DNA of 61,128 nt from a virus: the IMG/VR virus record IMGVR_UViG_3300020448_000009, positions 1 to 61,128 of that record; one strand, given 5' to 3'. The position numbers and the translations under genes are program-made. The notes under the pieces are model-generated. The model ran no database searches, was not told where the DNA came from, and saw only the letters and a list, made by a program, of their open reading frames with translations. Shown here piece by piece: positions 11,101-19,100 of the stretch. Positions within the stretch are counted from its first letter, which is position 1. The number at the start of each line of letters is the position of its first letter.

Positions 11101-12548
11101 GTTACTCCTCTCTTAAGACCAATGCTAGGTTTCTCTACAGCATCAAGATAAAATACACCTGTTGCTTGACCACCGACATTATCTACACCTACTGTGACTG
11201 CTATCGTAGTAACTAACTGTTGAGTCCCACCACTACCATCACCAGTATTATTAACACCAAAGAGTAAGTTACCAGTTGTATCGTTTACCTTCGTATAGTT
11301 AAGGTAATTAAATCCTCTATAACCAGTAGTTGATGTTAACTCCTGATCTAATTCAAAATCCTCTTTTGTATTACCATCAGCAAAAGAGATTCTATTATTT
11401 TGTAGTTGTAGATTATCTACTCCATTTTCAGCGATGGTTACAAAACCACCTTCATATCCACTTGCAGGATTCCATGCTGTTACATCGAAGTCCTCTTGAT
11501 TGAAAGATGCTAAACCCTTTTGTGGGGTTACAGCAGTTCCCAAATAACGCCAAGACCCTGTGTCGGAGGTGTCCGTGTGTGTAGGCTCACCGCCTCCAGA
11601 ACTGATAGCAGCGATAGCCTCATACAAGCGATTACTTGCATTTTTGACTTTTGCATAGCGAGCGTAAGTTGTTGAGTTGTCGAATGCACTTACCTCACTA
11701 CCTTGTGTAGCGGTAGCGATTGGAATGGTTTGTGCTTGTGTTAATCGACCATATCTGTCTACTGTAAATTCTGTTGTGTTTACAGTATCGTCGTCGGGTA
11801 AATTTACCGATACTAGTGGAGTGTCTAAGTTACCTGTAGGGTTGTAGTAACCAACTATAACTGTAGTATCAGCAAGGTCAATGAATGGATTACTGCTTTG
11901 ACCGTTACCATTATTAATTACTAAACGACCAGATCCACCTGTTAGTGTCCTAGTTGTAATTGTACCTTCCGCTTGACGTGACATCAAACCAAAGGATGTC
12001 ATGTCTGCTATAGATTGTAAATCTGTGTCTGCTGCCTGAGCGTCAGCAATACCATATTCTGATAAAGTTGTTGGGTTAGTAGCAGAAGTAACACGACCAC
12101 GAGAGTCTAGTGTTATCTGTGTATATGTCCCTGTAGCATCTAAATCATTGGCATCATAATGAGGTAAGCCTGGCTGATAATTCAACTCGGCAGTAATGGT
12201 TAAGTTTGCAGATCCATCAAAAGTACCACTACCAGACATGTCACCACCAAGAGTGATTTGTCTTGCGTTTGCTAATCTAGTTGCTGTTGCTGAGTTACCT
12301 ACCAGAGATCCAGTGATTGCACCTGCCTCAAAGTTACCGTCAGCATCCCTTTTAACAAGAGTGTTCGCAGTATTAGATTCCGTTTCTAGTGGACGCTCAT
12401 AGCGTAAACTATTCCACGGAGTAACACCGTCACCAATTTTTATTCTAGACGTGTCAATCTCAATACCTAACTCACCCTGAGCAAGTATCGGGTTAATGTT
12501 TGCCCACTGCTGAGCACCATCACGTCTTAGTTGTAGTCTATTTGCCAT
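5178..12548 (-). CDS. Very long repetitive tail fibre with cupredoxin-like segment
   Basis: The product is 2,456 aa. Residues 1-55 (LQLRRDGAQQWANINPILAQ, then IKIGDGVTPWNSL) are the fibre N-terminal domain common in marine phage tail fibres. Residues ~456-583 resemble a cupredoxin: NHPLMF with His501, then YYWCHHHTGQG with Cys565 and His566-568. Two copies of GVEFRYYDTQ.R.GFFGWD lie near residues 700-760 and 1180-1240. Between and after them are many LTVDG/TIGNASGD/TDNAEVDG repeats suggestive of a beta-solenoid shaft, then TEGSTNLF.T.ARTR repeats, and a C-terminus with tandem FSGAYNDL.GKPTL units. No chaperone or enzymatic domain is evident. A late-promoter motif lies ~44 nt upstream. It most likely binds the host surface; the receptor is unknown. 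Confidence 0.85.
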   Translation of the reverse strand: MANRLQLRRDGAQQWANINPILAQGELGIEIDTSRIKIGDGVTPWNSLRYERPLETESNTANTLVKRDADGNFEAGAITGSLVGNSATATRLANARQITLGGDMSGSGTFDGSANLTITAELNYQPGLPHYDANDLDATGTYTQITLDSRGRVTSATNPTTLSEYGIADAQAADTDLQSIADMTSFGLMSRQAEGTITTRTLTGGSGRLVINNGNGQSSNPFIDLADTTVIVGYYNPTGNLDTPLVSVNLPDDDTVNTTEFTVDRYGRLTQAQTIPIATATQGSEVSAFDNSTTYARYAKVKNASNRLYEAIAAISSGGGEPTHTDTSDTGSWRYLGTAVTPQKGLASFNQEDFDVTAWNPASGYEGGFVTIAENGVDNLQLQNNRISFADGNTKEDFELDQELTSTTGYRGFNYLNYTKVNDTTGNLLFGVNNTGDGSGGTQQLVTTIAVTVGVDNVGGQATGVFYLDAVEKPSIGLKRGVTYIFDQSDNSNEVYNGMNHPLMFSTGSDGDHNGNGHYMDGVTYKLDGAVVNMAGYVSGFDAATTRVAEILVQTDAPASLYYWCHHHTGQGNSLTITDGGAGEVDINVRTYFSDADITLDGAIDQALDKTGDGNLTFQHTQNTTENRTLLINATNAGSGNALINITSENDITINATNVANRVNVEDFHFQDNVISTTNSTLIIDPNDDDGATGLVRVRGDLQVDGTTTTVNSTTLTVQDPIITLGGEDTLVSDDNLDRGVEFRYYDTQERFGFFGWDEDYADSNIWSGTGGYRFLYNATNSSETFTGTDAPIIGGNLRLTTNTSSTWKTPTTGTLVVTGGAGISENLNVGGTTHLNGNVEIDGTVDIDANFAVRNGTTDKVTIESATGNTVIEGTVDIQLQTTITDGLLLQADNKKFEIKTAGGTSVFDIDTDNGNTHTDGTLDVDSGVTFNSTLDVDSAVTFNSTLDVDNDSVFHDDITLDTTGKNFKITNGTDDKFTVLSTNGNTDIRGTLTVGSAVVLENNFQVDGNATIGNQSSDTLTVNSDTTLTDNLTVNQAVDFDSTLNVDQAVDFNSTLTVDGTTTIYDSIILQSDNEVFNINNASGQIQFAVDSDNGNTIIGRVGQGTGTLTVHGDATFNDNTQFTDNVTIGNANTDTLTVNSDTTLTDNVRINGSLTVDTNAIIEGNLTVNGTTSTVNSTVVTLDDPIITLGGDTAPSSDDAKDRGVEFRYYDTQARLGFFGWDNSAERYALYHAATNSSEAFTGTRSGLDAGSIKLFDTTNATNSATGTLIVGGGVGIGLDLYVGDDLVVTDDGSFGGDVSITGTLDVTNDFAINSTKFTVDAGTGNTIVQGTLQVDGNATIGNASGDSHVVTGGVTFNQAIISTDITADNIKIGVDGSSEISTTSGNLILDSAGGTVNITDDADVDGDLNVDGNTKVDGTLTVDGNTTIGNASGDAHEFTGTVTFNQAITSTDITADAIKIGVDANNEISTTAGDLILDSQAGKVHITDNAEVDGNLQVDGNSTLGDGSSDTLTVNATSTFNAAITSTDITADNIQIGVSGSSEIDTSLGNLTIDSATGETIVDDNLTVNGTADINLLTTITDGLVVKADNKQVQIQTAAGLDKFTIDTDNGNTDIQGTLNVEGATTIDDTFNVTQATDLDSTLNVDGAATFQDDVTINADNKTFKIQNNSGVDKFTVDTDNGNVVTQGTLEVTSTTTLVDNVTAQARVDLTKNENPTSLTANAPLMIPNGGATIGEDVFIGQTLKLGPNAAETITLAGTTGNATIGGTLGVTGITTLTTLNLGSLTSSGAANIGGSLIVNTNKFSVASASGNTDIAGTLDVQGATVIDDTLNVTQNVDFDADLNVDGNLQLDGTFTLDSTSLFKDSIVLKGSTKTLKLQNGSSTTKIELQSTSGNIIAGGLTTTNSLDVTTNTTIGGTLGVTGQITGNITGDLTGTSDKTLLSDITDTTTSNLTYFPTFVSTNNGFTEIRTDSTNLTYNPGTNRLTVTNFRSTTDFEVQGNLNITGNITYGQAQVGSIANHDTDALAEGSTNLYFTDERVDDRVNSLIVGGTGITATYDDAGNMLTLSATQADINTDNITEGSTNLFTTAARTRSHFTYGTGITHNSGTLSVTQADIDTDNVTEGSTNLFTTAARTRGHISVSGDLGYNASTGVISYTIPTTIASLSNHDTDDVAEGATNKYYTDERVDDRIDALIIAGTGVTKVYDDGANTYTLSVTQADVNTDTVTEGSTNLFTTAARTRTHFTYGTGITHSSGTLSVTQSDINTDNITEGSTNVFFTNARADARVVAGITGKLDASAISTFGLTLVDDADASAARSTLGLGSAATTAASAYATAAQGTLAASATQPGDLGAVATSNDYDDLSNKPSLFSGAYNDLTGKPTLFSGAYNDLSGKPTLGTAAATASTDYATAAQGALAASALQAETITLATLKSTVAASADFADFQTRIAAL
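5345..5455. repeat. 42-nt tandem repeats in fibre gene
   Basis: The phrase TTAGGTCATTATATGCACCA with flanks recurs at a 42-nt period, coding for FSGAYNDL.GKPTL. Near-identical DNA at adjacent copies suggests recent duplication or slippage. Confidence 0.75.
5690..6335. repeat. Repeats coding TEGSTNLF.T.ARTR in fibre
   Basis: Four copies at about 5690, 5815, 6125 and 6250 of an ~80-nt phrase that codes for QAD.NTD.VTEGSTNLFTTAA plus RTR. Spacing varies, so these are dispersed domain-level repeats. Confidence 0.75.
7850..8550. repeat. Three ~75-90-aa shaft repeats in fibre
   Basis: Units with STDITAD.IKIGV, EI.TT.G.LILDS and a VDGNLQVDG-like end recur with ~226 and ~267-nt spacing (marks near 7937, 8163, 8430). 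They fit a fibre shaft. Confidence 0.7.
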
Positions 12549-12580
12549 TGCTTAAAGGATCCTTGCAACTGCACACTATG

Positions 12581-12808
12581 TTATTCTGGACTATTTATGT
12601 CCTCAGTGACCTCTGTTGTTGCAGCTAGTTTCTCAGGTGATAGATATTCTAATGTTTCGATTGCACCTAATAGTTTAAGTGCTGTCTGCTCGTTTTGACG
12701 AATTTTGTCAGTCAATTCTTTGTTTTCACCAATCAACTTTTCGTAACGAGTCTTGAATTGATCAAGAAGCTCTTCCTTAGAAAGAGATTCAGTTTTAGTT
12801 GCTGTCAT
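12581..12808 (-). CDS. Small acidic coiled-coil protein
   Basis: The 75-aa product is dominated by one long predicted helix (KEELLDQFKTRYEKLIGENK, NEQTALKLLGAIETLEYL) with heptad-like hydrophobics, then an acidic tail ending DINSPE. It overlaps the upstream small gene by 14 nt, so both are probably translated as a pair, and its stop region carries the late-promoter motif of the fibre gene. I do not recognise a T4 counterpart. Its place between two giant tail-fibre-type genes suggests a fibre assembly helper or a small structural part, but nothing in the sequence proves this. Confidence 0.65.
   Translation of the reverse strand: MTATKTESLSKEELLDQFKTRYEKLIGENKELTDKIRQNEQTALKLLGAIETLEYLSPEKLAATTEVTEDINSPE
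12591..12599 (-). promoter_or_regulatory. Late promoter-like CATAAATAG
   Basis: Located ~43 nt before the ATG of the fibre gene and inside the last codons of the 75-aa gene. Fits NATAAATA. Confidence 0.55.
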
Positions 12809-13040
12809 TTTGTAGCTCCAATAATGATTTGAGTAGACCTTTAATATCCTTTAGATCTGATTTTACTTCATCAACTTCAGTTTGTAAAGTCTCTATTGTG
12901 ACTTCCTGTTTTGCCCGCTTGTTATAGGCACGCATGTATTTTTCGTATTCTGATGTATTGTTGTTTATGATGGCATTTGTCAGGGGATCACGATACCAAC
13001 CCTCTTTTCCATCAACAGGAATGAGTTTTCTAAAGTCCAT
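12795..13040 (-). CDS. Small protein with C-terminal coiled coil
   Basis: The 81-aa product has a short N-terminal segment (MDFRKLIPVDGKEGWYRDPL, then NAIINNNTSEYEKYMRAYNK) and a helical C-terminal half (IETLQTEVDEVKSDLKDIKG). I recall similar small proteins in cyanophage tail-fibre regions, always of unknown function. Positions 13041-13108 upstream hold no clear promoter; transcription could continue from the DUF4815 gene. With the next gene it forms a two-gene cassette between two very large tail genes. Confidence 0.65.
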   Translation of the reverse strand: MDFRKLIPVDGKEGWYRDPLTNAIINNNTSEYEKYMRAYNKRAKQEVTIETLQTEVDEVKSDLKDIKGLLKSLLELQNDSN

Positions 13041-13108
13041 AGCTTGACAAATGATAAAATAATAAGTAGACTAAGCTTGTCGGTTTTCGGGATCGAAGTT
13101 TAGGTACT

Positions 13109-16100
13109 TTAAGTAGCGAGTGCTGTAGACCTAAAATCAATAATCTGAGGGACAGATGCTTGATTTCTAGACCTCATTACAATCTTCACTTGGAAAGCGT
13201 TGAAATTAAGTCCAGTTGCTTCGTAAGAATAATCTCTAAATTCAAAAACGTCCGACGCAGGAATATCAACCTTAGGTTGTATCTCTACATAGCTGATTGT
13301 ATTAGGATCAACTTCACTTCCTGATTCAAAAGTCTTAATATAAACTCTTGTTTCAGTCCCTTGTGGGCGATAGCAACCAAAATCAATCTTAAGTGTGCGT
13401 GAAAGTTGAGCAAGGTTTGCTATTCTTGTGAGATAAACAGCGTCGTTTTGATCTCCACTAGGCTCTAAAGATACATTTGCAGTAGATTCAATCAAACTGT
13501 TGATACCGAGAGGTTGAGGACCACCTGGCCAGTAGTTGATTCTATTGCTAATCGTGATAAGAGATGTCCTATCAAGATCCACATATGGTGAAACGTTAGG
13601 ATTCTCAGTATTTAATGTGCAGTCAAGAGATATACTTTTATTACCACCCAACTTATTATCCTCATTAACCTTAGAGCAGATCATCTGAGGAGTTGCAAAG
13701 TAATTTTCTGTATTTAGTGTGATGTCATAATATGCACCGTTGTTTACGAAGGATGCTTGATCCACAACCGCCGTGCCGTCTCCAACGGAGGTGCTGCTAG
13801 TAGTATTTACACGAGCAACAAGACTTGTTTCTGGGAATACTAAGTTAGCAACTGATGGACGTAGAGTCTCAAATTGATAGTTTTGAGATGCCATTGCCAT
13901 AAGACCACCACCCCTAATACCGTTGTTAGCAACGGATGTAGTATTCAATAAGTAATGATCCATCCATGGATCTTCTATTCCATCATGTACCTTGTTGATT
14001 TCTGTAAGAGGAATACCATCAAGGTTATAACAAATTACAGGTGATCCAGTAGGATGATCTTGGTCAGCAGTGCTGTTAGCTCCTCTACCAGATGTTGCAA
14101 CTGTAATTACTTTACCATCTGTAGCGATAGCAGAGTATTGAATAATCTCGCTACCGATCATCAAGAAACCAGGATTTAAGTTACCGATTGCTTGTCCATT
14201 AACTTGTGTATGGAATGCTATTGCACTCTCTACGTTAATAGATGTAGCACCTGCTGCCAACGAAGAAGTCAACGTTGTTGGTGGGACTTCTGAAATTATA
14301 CCTTTGACGTCAACATTGTTGGTACGTTGGTGCATACAATGATTCTTGTGATACACGAGGACTTTACGATCCTTCGCCTGATATGATGGTGCCGAAACAG
14401 GGTAGTTATTCCTTGTGTCTCCACTATAGGCAACAGAGGTAATAGTAGCAGTGACAACCCCACCATTCTCCGAGAGAGTGTCTGCAAGGTCGAAGTCTTT
14501 ATCAACATAGTTTACATATAATACGGGATTAGATGCAGTGCCACCACCGTCAGGGAGAGTATCTCCTGTTGCATAATATGCTGTGACTCTTGCAGTAGAA
14601 TTGGATGTAGATCCAGTTATAATGTCGTTTGTTGTAGTTGCAGTACCTGTTGCAGGATTAGGTCTAGGTGAGAAGTCACCGTTAGACACTGTAGACAACT
14701 GGAAAATCGCGGTCGCCTGAGAAGATACAATTCCTTGGAATGCGTTACTACTTGCATCTAAGAAACCTGCAGACCATATACCTGATATATCGTTGATAGT
14801 AATAGTATTAGGTGATGATGTTGAATCAAATGCTGCCACAGTAGCAGATGCACCTGATGGTGATTGTGTTAATCTAGCACCAACTGTGTAAGTAAAGGTG
14901 CCTGATGGTAATGTCAATACCTGCTCAGGTTGGATAGTAACCACTGGATTATCTACTAATCTGGTATAACCACCATTAGTTTCACCCATCTCAACGTTTT
15001 CAAGTGTTACTGTGCCAGTTACGTTAGTATCAAATCCTGCTTTGTAAATTGTAAACTTAAGATCTTCATATTGGTCAGCAGTCCATGTTGATGCGTTTTG
15101 TGATTTGAATAACACACCTGCATATGGTTGCTCAGATATTGTCCTATTACCTGATTTTTCTACGTCACCCATTCTGGATATCCAGACTTGATATTCGTTA
15201 GAGTCAGATAGTAATACAAAACAATATTCAACCGACTGTTTAATATAAACAGGAGATCTAAATGTAAATCTTGTTGGAATCAATCCACTTTCTGATATCT
15301 CAACATCTGCAGCGTTAACCGTAATATCAGATAGAGGTAAGATATCTTTAGTAGGATTACCATTCTCCATAGTCCTTATCTGCATGGAAAGAGGAATGTT
15401 GGAGTCCTTAGTCCTAAAGAATAGATCAACAGAGGTAATCATAATACCACCTTCTTCATCCACAATGAATGATTGTGCAAGAGGGTCATACCAACCAATC
15501 TGTCTAGTCTCAGTCCTAGTAGAATTTGTTAATACTCTTTCATCACTAACTGTGTCACGGACGATCTCAGCATTTCTAATTGCAAGAATGTTTTCTCTAA
15601 CAGTCTGCAATGTACCTGTTGCTCTGTATTCTACGTCAGCAGATGAGTCAACTGTGCCAGGTGTCCTTTCGTTTGCAGGACTAGTTGTCAATCTAATAGT
15701 CCTTGTACCTGTTGACCAACGTGGATTGGAGTCAAGTTTAGGAGATGGAATATAGAAAGTGCCTTTAAAGTTACCAACGTTATCAGTCAATAGACGACGG
15801 TCTTTAACATATGCAGCAGCACCTGATGTTTGTCCTACAAGTAATTCACCAATTTTAATGTTACCTTGGAATTCACCATTAGCAGTAGACGCCATCTCAT
15901 CGACGTCAATATTTAATATGTTGGTGTTAGATGCATATGATGTAGGTAATGTTGCAGCACCTGTGCCATATGGTGTAGTTACATATGCATCATTTGCCTC
16001 AGCAACTTTTATCTTCACGCCACTATCAATACCAACAACAGTCTCACCTACCACAAATGGTATTTGGTTACTATTATCAATCGTGCTGTCAGAAGGTTGG

Positions 16101-19100
16101 TTAAATGTATTAGCACCTGGTGCAGTTATAACTTCGTTAATAATATTACTGTTACTACCTGTCTTGTTTAACTCAATTACTTTAGGTGTAATGTATGCTG
16201 TAATATCAACTCCATCAAAGAATGCATATACTCTAGTCCTTGGTTTCATTCTATAAACATCAAATGCAATGTTTCTAGATCTGATCCATGGGACAGCAGT
16301 TTGTGATAGTATTGTGTCACCCATAGATCTTCTTTCAATCTTAGGTACAATTCTTGTCCTAATACCTTGTCTAGACTGATTTTCTGTTACTGCAAATGTG
16401 CGTCTTTCGTGAATAAATTCAAGACCTTGATGTCTTGTGCCGACCCAAGTACCTCCACCACTATGACTACCAGTCCTGTTGATGATGGTATCTGTAGAAA
16501 TTAGACTTTCTCCAACCCAGTTAGTTTCCCAACCACCCCATTGGATAGGTGCAAAACCTGTATTAGGATCAATGTTTAACTCATTCTGTACTGATGAAAA
16601 ATCTCCTTCTACATTCTCTACTCTAGCTGGAAGTCTATTTGTTTCGATCCAGTCGTCTGATGTAGGATTAAGATCAATACGCCCGATGAAAGTAAAGACG
16701 TTAAATGGGTTAACGTTCTCGGATCGCGAACAATAGGGTTGCTTAACGATTTCAACATCTGTATATGGTAACATGCAAATGTTTGCAGGAGTTGTTGTAA
16801 CATTAGTTGATTTTGTTTGGTTAATTTTTAGAGGGACATTCTGTGTAAAGTGAGAAGGTCTCAAGATTCCTTCTTTGAAATCTAGAGAGCATTTGTAATC
16901 TGCACTATTAACATCACCAATCTTATGATCAGTAAAGTCATCTACAACGAAACCATTCTTTAATCTATCAAAACCATTCTCGTCATAAGAAGCGGTATTT
17001 TCTGCTTTAACTTCTAGTAAAGATAATGCAGTATAATATTCAACGTTGGTGAGACGTTTCTCCATATCACCAATGTCTTTCATCGTATAACGCTTGATGA
17101 TTTCTTGGTTAATTGTTGAGTCACGCTCAGGTGTAAACATGTATGCTCTATGCTTCAATGTCGCTAGACACATAGCATTTTGCATATTGTCGGGTGGTTG
17201 TGGATCTTCTGAAGAATTACCTTTAAGTAACTGTAACTTGTTATCGTGAGTTAGGAATAGTTTATCTGTCCTAGGTAGGTAGTAATCAAAGTCACAACGG
17301 AATTCTGTTTCTGCCTTAGGAATATCAAACAATGTCGCTGCTGCTGCAGCACCTGCACCCTGTCCAGTAGTAGAGAATTGTCTTGCATCAAAGTCAAGAG
17401 TTGCACAAGTAACCTCAAAAGGACTACCAACTGTACCTTGTCCTGTTGCCAATTCACCAACTGCAGGTCTAAAGTCAATCTGATCTCTAACAGTTTGACT
17501 AGATCCTTTAAGTATAGGTGAAGGAATATCTGAAAATTCTATACCAGTATATGATTGACCAGAGAAATAATCTCCTGATGCTTCATGAATGAAGTAGTCA
17601 AACACTGCCATCAACTGTCTAGTTGGGGGAGTTGTGCCAGGTTTTCTTACTAGACGTGATACGTCATAGAAGAATGGGTTTTGTGCTTGATTTAATTCAT
17701 ATTGATTTGTGATAACTTTAGATCCTCCTTCAACAGATCCGTCAGCATCATCAATAGTTGCAGTCAATACGTTGTTATCAGCGTCTACACCTGTTACTGT
17801 TTCGCCAGGATTAAATTGTGTGCCGTTAAGATCAACATTATAAAGTCTTAGAGTTGAGTTGATAAATGATACAACTATTGCTCTTGCTCCACTTGTGCCT
17901 CCTGTGACAACTGTGCCAGGTGCAAAGAAAGTTGCTTCTGAGAGTACAATGTAAGGTATCTTGGGAGGGTTGTCATCCGAAGATTCATAGACTGCGTGGA
18001 GTTTATATACATCGTTGAGACCGAATGAGATCTCAGAGTCTTCGATTCTTGTGCCATAAAGTCCTCCATATAGTAGACCAAATCTTTGGACGTCTTGTTG
18101 TTTTGCAGTCCTACTGATTTTCATAGCACGCATCTTAGATGCGGTTTTAATTTTTCTAGAAACAATATTCTTAGATACCAGTGCAGTCAACTTAACTGTG
18201 GTAACGTTTGTCAAACCACCAATAGTAATAGACTGTCTATCAGCACCATAAGTAACTGACAATGTGCCTGCATCTGAAAGTGCTTCAATGTCTAAGTTTT
18301 GTCCTACAGAATATGCAGATCCTCCCTCAGCAAGGACAGTAAGAATATAATTATCATCATCTAACGCAGCAAACTGCTCAGATTCTGGAAGTGCAACAGT
18401 TAAACCACCTGATACAACAGTCTTGTTATCAAACGTCCTAAAGACAAAGAATGATTCATCACTAATAGATTTGATTGTCTTCTTAGGCATATCTTGAGAC
18501 AACTGACCTGCAGGTGCATTTTGTCCATATAGATACGGTCTATATCTTACAACAGTTGTATATGTGCCATCAGTTATAGATCCTTTTGTTAGACCAGTAT
18601 CAACTGTAGCAGTCTGTGCTTGATAATCAAAGACATAAGGTGTAACACCTGTGTTGTTTTGAGATGTTAGGTTTATAGCATTCTTAACTGCTTTTGTAAT
18701 CACAAAAGTTTTTTCACCCTCAGGAGATGATAATCCATCAGGGCATAATACTTCACCTGGTCTGAGGTCTTGCTCAAACTTAGATCCATTTGTACCTGTA
18801 ATTTTAGGGGGAGATCCGTTTAAATCAACAGTAATAGATGCACCTCTGACTACTTGTCTATCATTAAGTAAGAAGTTAGCAAGGAAACTTACAACAGATG
18901 ATGCGTTATAACCTACAGCAGATCTTGCGTCAATAACTTTGTATGTATGGACAGCATCCAATGTGCCAACAACTCTACCATCTCTAGTAATTACTTCACT
19001 GTCAACAAAGTTACCTGATACTTGCTCTAGAGAAACTCTTGTGCCAGAGAAATCAGAAGTTACAAATCCAGTTGCACCTGATATACGTCCGACAAGTTTA

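Noticed and set aside
13041-13108. Short inverted repeats between the DUF4815 gene and the 81-aa gene
   Set aside because: Stems are short and no U run follows, so no terminator call.
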